Shown here one piece after another: positions 14,555-23,041 of a stretch of DNA of 64,000 bases; the stretch's first letter is position 1, and each line of letters starts with the position of its first letter. The DNA comes from Lacticaseibacillus suilingensis (GTDB lineage: Bacteria; Bacillota; Bacilli; Lactobacillales; Lactobacillaceae). A model generated the notes under the pieces. That model did not search any database, was not told the DNA's origin, and saw only the letters and a list, made by a program, of their open reading frames with translations. A program made the translations under genes and the position numbers. The DNA is taken from NCBI RefSeq assembly GCF_016861845.1, contig NZ_BOLV01000010.1, positions 1-64,000 of the forward strand, written 5' to 3'.

Positions 14555-17266
14555 ATGGACGATCCCGGTGAACATAGGCCGATGACCCATTTAGACGTAA
14601 CTACCCTTCAACAAGAACTCGATGTGCCTGATTTAGAGGCTGGCTTAACCAGTGAAGAGGCACAAAAGCGTTTGGCACAAAATGGGCCGAATGCGTTGGA
14701 GTCGCACACGACACCTAAATGGGTCATTTTCATCCGTCAGTTCAACAGCCTGATCATTTATATTTTGATTGGGGCCGCGGTGCTGACGACGGTGATGGGG
14801 CATATGACCGATACGATCATTATTGCCTTGGTCATTATTATCAATGCGATCATCGGTTATTCGCAGGAGAATAACGCCAGCAACGCGCTTGAAAAAATCA
14901 AGCAGATGCTGGCCCACACCGCCACGGTTTACCGCGATGACGAACGGGTCGATATCGACACGGCCGACATTGTGGTGGGCGATGTGGTGTTCCTCGAAGC
15001 CGGGGATAATGTTCCGGCTGACCTGCGCCTGTTCGACATTGATAATCTTTCGATTCAAGAAGCCGCTTTGACCGGTGAAAGTAATTCCGTGCAAAAGCAA
15101 GTCGAAGCCTTACCGGCAGAGACGCCGCTCGCAGAGCAAACCAATATGGCGTTTGCCTCCACCGCGGTCGCGACAGGTTCCGGGATGGGGCTGGTCGTAG
15201 CGACTGGGAAAGATACTGAACTGGGTAAGATTTCACAAGCGGTTGCCGACGTGCGCAAAGGGAAAACCCCGATGATGCGTGAACTCGACAACCTTGGGAA
15301 AGGCATTTCGTACGGCATTTTGGCCGTGGCCGTGGTGCTATTCGGCCTCGGTATGTGGTCGGGTCAATACACCATCGGCACTTTGGCGTTGGCCATTGTC
15401 ACCATGGTGGTGGGCTCGATGCCAGAAGGCCTGCCGGCGACAACTTCCGTGGTGTTAGCCATGGGGATGCAGCAGCTGGTGCGCAAGGAAAACACCATCG
15501 TCAAAACCTTGCCGGCGGTGGAAACCTTGGGCTCGGTCGATGTCATTGCCACAGATAAAACCGGGACGCTGACGAAAAACGAAATGACCATCACCCAAAT
15601 CGTCACCCCTAAGCACGAATATGAAGTGTCCGGCACGGGCTACACGCCAACCGGCCACTTTACTTTGCACGGCGAAACCGTGACGCCGCAGGACCGCGCC
15701 GACTTGCGCGACTTGCTGATTGCCGGCTTTGAAGCCAACGATACCACGCTGGCGAAAATCGATGGCAAATACGAAATCAACGGTGAACCGACAGATGGCT
15801 CGTTTTTAACCGCGTACTTCAAGGGTTATGAAGAAGAATCGGACTACGAAGAACTGGATATGCTGCCATTTGACTCGGATAACCGGTACATGGCCAAGTT
15901 GATGGCGCTGCCGAATGGGAAGCACCGCTTGTTCGTCAAGGGCTCACCGGATAAGGTGTTGCCGATGGCGCAGGCCGCGGACCCTGATTTTGATGCGCAA
16001 CGCTACCTGGATCTGACTAAGAACTATTCCCAAAACGGCCAGCGCGTCATCGCGGTGGCGGCGCAAACCGTTGGCGCAGACGTGACTGAAATCACCGATG
16101 AACTGTGCACGGCTGGCGTGACCTTCTTAGGGCTGGCGGCCATCATTGATCCACCGCGGGAAGAAGTCATTGAGTCGATTGCTCACATGCGCATGGCTGG
16201 GGTCAAGGTGCGGATGATCACCGGGGACCACCCAGACACCGCGCTGGCGATTGCCAAAAAGCTGGGCTTGGCGGACTCCCCAACCGTAATCACCGGGAGC
16301 GAGCTGGCGGCGTTAAATGACGCCGACCGCACCAAAGCAATGGTGGCCACGGATGTCTTCGCCCGCACCACGCCGGCGGACAAACTCGCCATTATCACGG
16401 CCTTGCAAGAGGCCGGTAATGTCACCGCCATGGTCGGCGACGGCGTGAACGACGCGCCAGCGCTGAAGAAGGCGGATATCGGGGTGGCCATGGGTCAATC
16501 CGGGACCGACGTGGCGAAAGACGCGGCGGATATGATTTTGACCGATGATAAGTTCACCACCATGGAAAAGGCGATTGCCCAAGGTCGGCGGATTTATGAC
16601 AACATCAAAAAGAGTATCTTGTTCCTGCTACCGACCAGTTTTGCGGAAGGCTTGGTCATCGCGTTTACGATTTTGACTCAAGACAACATGCCGCTGAACG
16701 CCAGCCAAATGCTGTGGATCAACATGGTTTCGGCCATCACGATTCAATTCGCGTTTATCTGGGAACCGGCGGAACCCGGCATCATGGCGCGGCCGCCGCG
16801 CTCGAACACCGCTAGCATGATGAACCTGCATGACATTGTGCAGATGATTTATGTGTCGGTGATGATTTCCGGGATTGGACTGATTGCCCATGACTTCTTG
16901 CTGGATAATGGCTATGTCACCGCCACGGTGGCGTCCACGATGATGGTTAACATCATCATCCTGGGGAAGATTTTCTACCTGTTCAACATTCGCACCAGTG
17001 CACCGGCGCTGTCGAAGCAGTTCTTCAAGAACCCGATGGCGTTCGTCGTCATTGGTTTGATGATGCTCCTGCAGTTCTCGATCACCTACGTGCCCTTCAT
17101 GCAAGATGTCTTCCGCACCGCGGGGATGTCCTGGCTGGAATGGGGCGTTGCAGTCGGTGCCGGGGTGATTACCCTGATTGTCACCGAAGCCGACAAGCTC
17201 GTGCGCTTGGCTTATCGCAAGTGGGCGCATAAAGAGCGGGCCGTTGGAGCAGAGAAACAAGCTTAA
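14555..17266 (+). CDS. P-type cation-transporting ATPase (P2 family)
   Basis: A 903-residue P-type ATPase of the plasma membrane, exporting or importing a cation at the cost of ATP. N-terminal cation-ATPase domain (about 1-70), TGESNSVQK actuator loop, PEGLPATTS in M4, phosphorylation site DKTGTLT (about 335-341), KGSPDKV nucleotide domain, GDGVNDAPAL hinge and a C-terminal helix bundle. It resembles the calcium pump group (PacL/PMR1). However, the M6 segment reads NMVSAI where Ca pumps have N-LVTDG, so the key Asp is absent and calcium specificity is doubtful. Start: ATG 14555 after AAAGGATG. It ends just before the toxin-antitoxin locus. Confidence 0.88.
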   Translation: MDDPGEHRPMTHLDVTTLQQELDVPDLEAGLTSEEAQKRLAQNGPNALESHTTPKWVIFIRQFNSLIIYILIGAAVLTTVMGHMTDTIIIALVIIINAIIGYSQENNASNALEKIKQMLAHTATVYRDDERVDIDTADIVVGDVVFLEAGDNVPADLRLFDIDNLSIQEAALTGESNSVQKQVEALPAETPLAEQTNMAFASTAVATGSGMGLVVATGKDTELGKISQAVADVRKGKTPMMRELDNLGKGISYGILAVAVVLFGLGMWSGQYTIGTLALAIVTMVVGSMPEGLPATTSVVLAMGMQQLVRKENTIVKTLPAVETLGSVDVIATDKTGTLTKNEMTITQIVTPKHEYEVSGTGYTPTGHFTLHGETVTPQDRADLRDLLIAGFEANDTTLAKIDGKYEINGEPTDGSFLTAYFKGYEEESDYEELDMLPFDSDNRYMAKLMALPNGKHRLFVKGSPDKVLPMAQAADPDFDAQRYLDLTKNYSQNGQRVIAVAAQTVGADVTEITDELCTAGVTFLGLAAIIDPPREEVIESIAHMRMAGVKVRMITGDHPDTALAIAKKLGLADSPTVITGSELAALNDADRTKAMVATDVFARTTPADKLAIITALQEAGNVTAMVGDGVNDAPALKKADIGVAMGQSGTDVAKDAADMILTDDKFTTMEKAIAQGRRIYDNIKKSILFLLPTSFAEGLVIAFTILTQDNMPLNASQMLWINMVSAITIQFAFIWEPAEPGIMARPPRSNTASMMNLHDIVQMIYVSVMISGIGLIAHDFLLDNGYVTATVASTMMVNIIILGKIFYLFNIRTSAPALSKQFFKNPMAFVVIGLMMLLQFSITYVPFMQDVFRTAGMSWLEWGVAVGAGVITLIVTEADKLVRLAYRKWAHKERAVGAEKQA

Positions 17267-17275
17267 TCAATTGAT

Positions 17276-17304
17276 TAGTCAATCAGTTGATTACCTGTTA
17301 TAAT
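17276..17304 (+). promoter_or_regulatory. promoter of the antitoxin RNA
   Basis: A consensus TATAAT (17299-17304) with extended TGT before it lies 7 bases ahead of the first direct repeat. The -35 region (TAGTCA, 17276-17281) is poor, as is usual with an extended -10. Confidence 0.65.
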
Positions 17305-17310
17305 GACAGC

Positions 17311-17349
17311 GAAGAGAAATTCCATGTCGATCACCGCATCGGGAGTAGT
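17311..17349. repeat. direct repeat, antitoxin copy
   Basis: GAAGAGAAATTCCATGTCGA followed by TCACCGCATCGGGAG. It matches GAAGAGAAGTTCCATTCGAT and TCACCGCCGGGAGG at 17599-17634, with small differences. In Fst systems such repeats provide the antisense contact between antitoxin and toxin RNAs. Confidence 0.75.
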
Positions 17350-17399
17350 GACCTGATGTAAGCCGGCGGCGGGCGTCCTTAATGGGCACCCGTTTTTTG
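17311..17399 (+). ncRNA. antisense antitoxin RNA of a type I (Fst/Lpt-like) system
   Basis: A predicted RNA of about 88 nt starts after the TATAAT box and ends at the hairpin CGGGCGTCC / GGGCACCCG with TTTTTT (17370-17398). Its 5' part (17311-17349) is a direct repeat of 17599-17640, which overlaps the toxin start on the opposite strand. The RNA is therefore complementary to the toxin's ribosome site and start codon, as in par of plasmid pAD1. The two RNAs are convergent. Unlike classical par, the two terminators look separate, so pairing would rest on the repeats. Confidence 0.75.
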
Positions 17400-17405
17400 T
17401 TGCAA

Positions 17406-17448
17406 TCAAAAACGCAGTGACCAGGTTAGTGAGACCTGGCCGCTGCGC
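17406..17448 (-). terminator. terminator of the toxin mRNA
   Basis: On the minus strand a stem CGCAG...CCAGGT / ACCTGG...CTGCG (17413-17447) is followed by TTTTT (17408-17412), 13 bases after the toxin stop codon. Confidence 0.75.
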
Positions 17449-17460
17449 CGTTAGTCAACG

Positions 17461-17613
17461 TTAACGCCGTCGACGATGATGACCGCAGTGACGTGCGCGC
17501 TGACTGTTAGGCTGCTGGTGCTGTTGCAGCACATGCCGACAAGCAGCAGTGATGCCCGTTGCCAGTAGCGATGCCATCGCCGGAGCGATGACATAAGTGA
17601 AGAGAAGTTCCAT
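17461..17613 (-). CDS. type I toxin, Fst/Lpt family small hydrophobic peptide
   Basis: A 50-residue peptide. Residues 1-24 (MELLFTYVIAPAMASLLATG and following) form one membrane helix with the helix-breaking Pro at 11 that is characteristic of the Fst toxin family. The C-terminal half is polar and strongly basic, ending in four Arg. It closely resembles the Lpt toxins described in lactobacilli, which insert in the membrane and disturb the nucleoid and envelope. The start codon lies inside the direct repeat shared with the antitoxin RNA; GGCGGTGA just upstream is the ribosome site that would be masked. Annotation pipelines often miss genes of this size. Confidence 0.85.
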   Translation of the reverse strand: MELLFTYVIAPAMASLLATGITAACRHVLQQHQQPNSQRARHCGHHRRRR

Positions 17614-17640
17614 TCGATTCACCGCCGGGAGGCTCTAGGT
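17599..17640. repeat. direct repeat, toxin-start copy
   Basis: Second copy of the 17311-17349 repeat. It covers the first codons, start codon and ribosome binding site of the minus-strand toxin gene. Confidence 0.75.
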
Positions 17641-17682
17641 GAGTTGCTCCCAGCGGTATAAGTGTAGCAGAGATAAAAAGTA

Positions 17683-17711
17683 TTGACACTAGCTTTGTTT
17701 ACCGCTATAAC
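17683..17711 (+). promoter_or_regulatory. strong orphan promoter pointing into rpiR 3' end
   Basis: TTGACA (17683-17688), exactly 17 bases, then TATAAC (17706-17711). No plus-strand gene follows. Downstream are two small hairpins, one being CCGAAA / TTTTCGG near 17768-17791, and then the antisense strand of the RpiR gene. Confidence 0.6.
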
Positions 17712-17842
17712 TGCCTGAATCGAGTGCCATAAAGGGTGTTAAAGCGATTGATTAATCGATTTATATCCGAAAGATCAAGAAATTTTTCGGGGTACATAAA
17801 CAGTCAGTGGATGTTCTTGAATTGGTAACCGTTTTGCGTCAC

Positions 17843-18592
17843 TCACCCCGCCCCGACTTCCTCATGCAGCAGCTTGGCAATATACTCCAACGTAAACAAG
17901 CACGGCACCTGCGATGTAACATCTTGTTCGACGTAGCTTTCCTTGGCGATGTCGGTAGCGATATTGACATCCGTCAGTCGCGCGACAGTGGATTGGGCAC
18001 TGTTGGTGATCGAAATTGTGTGGCTATTGCGGAAACTCAGATTGCTTAGGTAGCTGATAATTTCAGGCGTTTCGCCCGATACCGAAAGCGCCACAACGCA
18101 AGCGTGGTCGAGCAGCGCCTTAGGAAAATACCGCTGTGGATAAGTCACCGGGTCTTCAATCCGCACCGCCATGTGAAACAGCGAGGAGAAGTACAGCGCG
18201 CCATATTCGGCCATGACATTCGACGAGCCAACGCCGATGAAAAGCACCAGTTCACATTGCCGCAGCAGTTTGACCGCCGCTTGAATATTGCGGTCGAAAT
18301 CTGGGGTGCTGACGCGGTGGAAGAAGTTGATGTACATGCCTGAATCCACTGGCGCCGGGCGGCTTTTGGCGGCCTGCTCAGTGGCGAAGAGCTTCAGGCG
18401 AATTTTGAATTCCGAGAAACCGGCGCATTCGAACTTGTGACAAAAGCGCTGAATACTGGCGGTGCTACTGTGGGTGGCAGCCGCCAATTCGCGAATACGC
18501 ATGTAGCTGACCTGGTCCAGGTGTTGTAGCACGTATTTGTAGATACTTAAGTCGACATCAGATAGAGCGACAGGATGATCGAGAAATAGCAT
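17843..18592 (-). CDS. RpiR-family sugar-phosphate-responsive regulator
   Basis: A 249-residue regulator: N-terminal HTH_6 domain (about 1-75, with MRIRELAAATHSSTASIQRFC) and a C-terminal SIS domain that binds phosphosugars (VLFIGVGSSNVMAEY, then VVALSVSGETPEIISYL). It lies divergent from a GH4 6-phospho-beta-glucosidase gene and very probably controls it. Start: ATG 18592, with GGAGG eight bases upstream; the longer frame to 18661 has no ribosome site and would cover the operator. The plus-strand promoter at 17683 fires toward its 3' end. Confidence 0.85.
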   Translation of the reverse strand: MLFLDHPVALSDVDLSIYKYVLQHLDQVSYMRIRELAAATHSSTASIQRFCHKFECAGFSEFKIRLKLFATEQAAKSRPAPVDSGMYINFFHRVSTPDFDRNIQAAVKLLRQCELVLFIGVGSSNVMAEYGALYFSSLFHMAVRIEDPVTYPQRYFPKALLDHACVVALSVSGETPEIISYLSNLSFRNSHTISITNSAQSTVARLTDVNIATDIAKESYVEQDVTSQVPCLFTLEYIAKLLHEEVGAG

Positions 18593-18624
18593 AGGCAATA
18601 CCTCCAGCGCTATTGTACCGCGAA

Positions 18625-18641
18625 TGATACAGTGCGTATCA
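18625..18641. promoter_or_regulatory. candidate RpiR operator
   Basis: A perfect inverted repeat TGATAC-AGTGC-GTATCA lies in the divergent gap between rpiR and the GH4 gene, 33 bases upstream of the rpiR start. A degenerate second half-site GGTATCA occurs near 18728. Confidence 0.5.
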
Positions 18642-18752
18642 CCAAAGTCACAAATGCCCATTTGCCGCCCATTTGCCCAATGCCACCTTAAGCCTAGCTG
18701 GAGTGAGTGCCGCTTCGTATAGTGAGGGTATCAAAGTTTGCGGAGGGAAAAC

Positions 18753-20093
18753 ATGAGTAAAAAAGCAATCAAAGTGGCCACGATTGGCGGCGGTTCAGGT
18801 TACACACCTGAGTTGGTCCAAGGGTTTTTGGATCGGTACGATGACATGCCGGTCAAGGAACTGTGGCTGGTGGATGTGCCAGCAGGGGAAGAAAAGCTGG
18901 CGATTATTGGCGCGATGGCGAAGCGGATGGTCGCACGCGCGCACCGGCCGCTGAAGATCATCACGACTTTGGATCGGCGGGCAGCGCTGAAGGACGCCGA
19001 TTTTGTCACCACCCAATTTCGCGTGGGGCAGCTGCCGGCGCGGGTCAACGATGAAAACATTCCGTTGAAATATGGGCTGGTCGGTCAAGAAACCAATGGC
19101 GCCGGGGAGTTGATGATGGCGCTGCGCTCGATTCCCGTACTGCTGGCGATTGTGAAGGAAATGACCGAGCTGTGCCCTGATGCCTGGTTGATCAATTTTG
19201 CCAATCCAGCCGGGATGATGGCCGAGGCGGTGACGCATTACACCGGCTGGAAGAAAGTCATTGGGCTGTGCAATGGCCCTGATAACATCCAGCGTGATAT
19301 TGTGAATGCGCTGCAAACCACCCGGGAGCATGTTGACACCGCGTTCATCGGGCTCAATCACCTCGTGTTCGCTAAGCATATTTATTTGGATGGGGTCGAT
19401 GTGACGCGCCATGTCATTGATCTGGTCACTACCGAACACCAGCGCGTCGACAATCCTGGCGTGGGCAATTGGGACCGCGACTTTCTTCAAAGCCTCGGCG
19501 TGGTGCCGATTAGCTATCTCCAATATTACTGGAAAACCAAGCAAGTGGTGGCGGAAGAAGCCCGCGCCGCCAGTCACGAAGGCTCGCGCGCGGTGGTGGC
19601 ACAGCGGCTGGAGCATCAGCTGTTTGACCTTTATCGTGACCCGCAGCTGAACACCGTGCCGCCGGAACTAAAAAAGCGCGGCGGATCAGGGTACAGTCAG
19701 GCGTCGTGCAATTTAATCTATGGGTTATATGCGGATCGGCGCGATATTCAAACCGTTAATGTGCCGAACAATGGGGCGTGCCTTGACTTGGCCCCTGACG
19801 CGGTGATGGAGTTGAATTGCGTGATTACCAGTCACGGCCCAATGCCACTGACAGTGGGCCATTTGCCTGTGGCGGCCGCCGGCATTGTGCGCGAAATGAA
19901 GGCTTTTGAACAAGTGGGGTGTGAGGCCGCAGTAACTGGCGATTACGCCACTGCCCTGAAGGCCTTGACCATCAATCCGCTGGTGCACAGTGATGTTGAT
20001 GCGCGGCCGCTACTCAATGAACTGTTGCTGGCGAATGAAGCGTACTTGCCGCAATTTAATTTTGCGGCGTTGCGCGCCAACGGGACGCTTTGA
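18753..20093 (+). CDS. GH4 6-phospho-beta-glucosidase
   Basis: A 446-residue NAD- and Mn-dependent glycosidase of family 4, which cleaves phosphorylated beta-glucosides by an oxidation-elimination mechanism. The NAD loop TIGGGSGYTPELVQGF opens the protein, followed by WLVDV, GQETNGAGE, INFANPAGM and the metal-site motif GLCNGPDN (about 173-180), typical of LicH/CelF enzymes. Start: ATG 18753 with GGAGGG five bases upstream, not the in-frame TTG at 18738. No transporter is adjacent, so its substrate must enter through a PTS encoded elsewhere or by one of the EIIC genes here. Confidence 0.9.
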   Translation: MSKKAIKVATIGGGSGYTPELVQGFLDRYDDMPVKELWLVDVPAGEEKLAIIGAMAKRMVARAHRPLKIITTLDRRAALKDADFVTTQFRVGQLPARVNDENIPLKYGLVGQETNGAGELMMALRSIPVLLAIVKEMTELCPDAWLINFANPAGMMAEAVTHYTGWKKVIGLCNGPDNIQRDIVNALQTTREHVDTAFIGLNHLVFAKHIYLDGVDVTRHVIDLVTTEHQRVDNPGVGNWDRDFLQSLGVVPISYLQYYWKTKQVVAEEARAASHEGSRAVVAQRLEHQLFDLYRDPQLNTVPPELKKRGGSGYSQASCNLIYGLYADRRDIQTVNVPNNGACLDLAPDAVMELNCVITSHGPMPLTVGHLPVAAAGIVREMKAFEQVGCEAAVTGDYATALKALTINPLVHSDVDARPLLNELLLANEAYLPQFNFAALRANGTL

Positions 20094-20241
20094 CTGCCAT
20101 GAATAGCAGTAGATGCTTGAGCTACACTGCACTGGATGCGATTATCGCTTAATGCTATTTATTTCAAACGGTAGATGGTGTTAACTAGAGATTAAAGGTA
20201 AGCCGGTTTCGGATTGAATCACAGGCGGGGTGGTGAGGAGC

Positions 20242-21318
20242 ATGCAGAGTCACGAAGCAGTTGAATTAGCCTTAAGGGAAGCGATAATTGCCGGGCGATA
20301 CACTATCGGGGAAAAGCTACCGACTGAGCGCGTGTTGCTAACGCAGTTTCAAGTTTCCCGCTATGGACTGCGGCAGGCGCTGAAGGCCTTAGTTGATGAA
20401 GGCCTGTTGCGTGCCGTCCAAGGCAGTGGCTACTTTGTGGAAGATCCTCGGCATCGGCAGCGCAAGCAAGCAGCGCAGAAAATTATCGGCGTCATCACGA
20501 CGCATCTGGCGGACTATATTTTTCCGCCAATCATTTCTGGGATCGACAGCGTCGTGAGTGCCGCCGGCTATGGCCTGATGCTGAGCAATACACATAATGA
20601 ATTTGCCAATGAAGAGCGGAGCTTGCTGCGCATGATTGAAACTGGCGTGTCTGGCTTGATTATCGAGCCGACGCGCAGTGCCATGACCAATCCTAATTTA
20701 GCCCTGTATCGCCGGATTGCGTTGGCAGGGACGCCGGTGGTGTTCATTAACGCCGGCTACGCGGGACTGGCAGACTTTCCGACGCTGACCGTGGATGAGG
20801 CAAGCGGCGAGCGGCAGTTGGTAGAGTATTTACTTGAACAGGGCCACCGCAAGATTTTGGGCCTCTTTCAGATTGATGATCAACAAGGTGTCAACCGCAT
20901 GCAGGGTTTCGTTCAAGCGTATCAAGCCAAACTGGCCGGAGTGGCGAGCGGTAATGTGATGCTCTACCAGTCAGGAGATCGTCTGGCGGAGCTTAAGGCG
21001 CGGATTCTCGACCAAGTGACAGGGGAGTTGAAGCCGACCGCGATTGCCTGTTACAACGATCAACTCGCCATTCGCCTGATTTCCTGGCTTGGGGAGATTG
21101 GTTTGAAAGTGCCAGCCGACATTTCCTTGGTCGGGTTTGACGACTATGAGATGAGCCGCTATCTGAACCCTGAGCTAACCACGGTGGTGCATCCGAAACG
21201 GCTAATGGGTGAGGATGCCGGGCGGGCGGTGCTGAAGGCGATTGCGCAGCAACGGCCAAGTTCGCGTCAATATCCGGCCAAATTGATGTTACGCGCCTCA
21301 ACTCGAGCGCTCAGGTAA
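20242..21318 (+). CDS. araR: AraR-type GntR/LacI hybrid arabinose repressor
   Basis: A 358-residue repressor with a GntR-type winged helix (about 1-70: GEKLPTERVLLTQFQVSRYG and VQGSGYFVE) fused to a LacI/GalR-type periplasmic-binding-protein effector domain (KIIGVITTHLADYIFPPIISG onward, with SLVGFDDYEMSRYL). This architecture is characteristic of AraR, which releases DNA on binding L-arabinose. It directly precedes araBAD. Two GTG codons at 20230 and 20233 are alternative starts; ATG 20242 was chosen because it aligns with AraR N-termini, although ribosome-site spacing does not settle it. Confidence 0.85.
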   Translation: MQSHEAVELALREAIIAGRYTIGEKLPTERVLLTQFQVSRYGLRQALKALVDEGLLRAVQGSGYFVEDPRHRQRKQAAQKIIGVITTHLADYIFPPIISGIDSVVSAAGYGLMLSNTHNEFANEERSLLRMIETGVSGLIIEPTRSAMTNPNLALYRRIALAGTPVVFINAGYAGLADFPTLTVDEASGERQLVEYLLEQGHRKILGLFQIDDQQGVNRMQGFVQAYQAKLAGVASGNVMLYQSGDRLAELKARILDQVTGELKPTAIACYNDQLAIRLISWLGEIGLKVPADISLVGFDDYEMSRYLNPELTTVVHPKRLMGEDAGRAVLKAIAQQRPSSRQYPAKLMLRASTRALR

Positions 21319-21382
21319 ATTGATCCGAATTGGTTTGAAACAATTGAATTAATTTGATAGAGACGAATAAATCTCATACCTT

Positions 21383-21414
21383 GAAGTTGCACACGATGTG
21401 CAACTTCTTTTTTT
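21383..21414 (+). terminator. terminator or attenuator between araR and araB
   Basis: Perfect 10-bp stem GAAGTTGCAC / GTGCAACTTC with 5-base loop and a run of seven T. It ends only 17 bases before the araB ATG, leaving no room for a separate araB promoter after it. Confidence 0.85.
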
Positions 21415-21431
21415 ATGGGTGGGAGAAACCA

Positions 21432-23018
21432 ATGGAAAAGGCAATCAAACAAGCAATTCAAAGTGGCCGGCTGGTCTTGGGCCTAGAGCTGGGTTCGACG
21501 CGGATTAAAGCCGAGTTGTTAACGGATCAATTAACGCCGGTCGCCACCGGCGCGTATGGCTGGACCAATGATTATCAAAATGGTAATTGGACCTACAGCC
21601 TGGCTCAGGTTTGGCGTGGAATCCAGGCCGCCTACCAAGCATTGGCGACTGCAGTGAAGACGCAATACGATTGTCAGCTGGAACAGATTGGCGCCATCGG
21701 GATTAGTGCGATGATGCATGGTTATTTGGTTTTCGATGATGAAGATCAGCTGCTGACCCCTTTTCGGACTTGGCGCAATAACACGACGGCAGCGGCTTCA
21801 GCTGCGTTGTCCGAGTTGTTTGGGTTCAACATTCCCCAGCGCTGGAGTGTGGCACATCTTTACCAAGCTATTTTGAATGGCGAACCTGTGACTCGGATTA
21901 ACACCATGACCACGCTGGCAGGCTATGTGCATTGGCAGCTGTCAGGGCAAAAGGTGGTTGGCGTTGGGGATGCAGCAGGGATGTTTCCCATAGATTCGGC
22001 AACCGGTCAGTATGACGCCACGAAACTGGCGTTATTCGACGCCTTGCCCGCCGTGCAGGCACAAGGCCTGCACCTCGAGCCGCTTTTGCCGACGCCGTTA
22101 AAAGCGGGTACCGTTGCCGGTTATTTGACACCGGCTGGCGCGCGCTTGCTCGATCCTAGTGGCGTCTTGCAGGCTGGTGCACTGATGGCCCCACCAGAAG
22201 GCGATGCAGGGACTGGCATGGTGGCGACTAACAGTGTGGCCGTCAACTCAGGCAATATTTCGGTGGGGACGTCCGCGTTTGCCATGGTGGTTTTACCAGC
22301 CGTGCCCAATCACTGGGATCCTGCCATTGATATTGTGGCGACGCCGACTGGGCAGCCAGTGGCGATGATTCACGCCAATAACTGCTCTTCTGATCTCAAT
22401 GCTTGGGTCACGCTGCTGGGCGATGCCATCACTGCGGCGACGGGCATGGCGCCGAGCGACCTTTATCCCAAGTTTTTGGGGACAGTCCCTGAAGCAGATG
22501 CTGATTTGGGCGGCTTGTTGGCTTTCGCTAACTTATCAGGAGAAAACCTGACCCATGTCGAGCAAGGGCGGCCGCTTCAGGTCCGGACGCCTAGTAGCCG
22601 GTTGACGCTCCCCAATTTTATGGCCACGCAACTGTTTGCCGCTTTTGCCCCATTAGCCATTGGGATGGCGCAGCTTCAGCAGGAGGTCAGTTTGAAACAA
22701 ACTGCGATGGTTGCGCAAGGCGGCCTGTTCCAGACGCCGAAGATTGCGCAACAAGTTTTGGCCGATGCCTTGGGGATGCCCATCACCGTGATGACCAATG
22801 CCGATGTTGGTGGACCGTTTGGCATGGCGGTGTTGGCCTTGTTTGCCCTGCAAGGCGGCGGTGATTTAGCGGCTTTTCTGAAGGCTCGGGTTTTTCAAGC
22901 AGCGACAGGCATCACCCTAACGCCGGCGGCCAAAGGGCAGGCCGCCTATCAGCAGTTCCTAATGCGGTATCAGCAGGCGCTGCCGCTGGCTCGGCAGGCG
23001 GGGAATTTAGTCGATTAG
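21432..23018 (+). CDS. araB: FGGY-family L-ribulokinase
   Basis: A 528-residue FGGY kinase. The phosphate loop is [15 protein letters not shown], the FGGY substrate segment is [12 protein letters not shown] and RTWRNNTT, and the C-terminal ATP-binding part has [14 protein letters not shown]. It should phosphorylate L-ribulose to L-ribulose 5-phosphate. Assignment to ribulokinase rests mainly on the araR-araB-araA-araD order, since FGGY substrate range is hard to read from sequence. Start: ATG 21432 after GGGTGGGAG. It lies just downstream of a perfect terminator hairpin. Confidence 0.85.
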   Translation: MEKAIKQAIQSGRLVLGLELGSTRIKAELLTDQLTPVATGAYGWTNDYQNGNWTYSLAQVWRGIQAAYQALATAVKTQYDCQLEQIGAIGISAMMHGYLVFDDEDQLLTPFRTWRNNTTAAASAALSELFGFNIPQRWSVAHLYQAILNGEPVTRINTMTTLAGYVHWQLSGQKVVGVGDAAGMFPIDSATGQYDATKLALFDALPAVQAQGLHLEPLLPTPLKAGTVAGYLTPAGARLLDPSGVLQAGALMAPPEGDAGTGMVATNSVAVNSGNISVGTSAFAMVVLPAVPNHWDPAIDIVATPTGQPVAMIHANNCSSDLNAWVTLLGDAITAATGMAPSDLYPKFLGTVPEADADLGGLLAFANLSGENLTHVEQGRPLQVRTPSSRLTLPNFMATQLFAAFAPLAIGMAQLQQEVSLKQTAMVAQGGLFQTPKIAQQVLADALGMPITVMTNADVGGPFGMAVLALFALQGGGDLAAFLKARVFQAATGITLTPAAKGQAAYQQFLMRYQQALPLARQAGNLVD

Positions 23019-23041
23019 ACCGATTGAATGGAGGATATGAC

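Noticed and set aside
17507-17689. Minus-strand 60-codon frame over the toxin region
   Set aside because: It is a different frame from the Fst-like toxin, has no family resemblance, and runs through the toxin leader. The 50-codon toxin frame explains the region.
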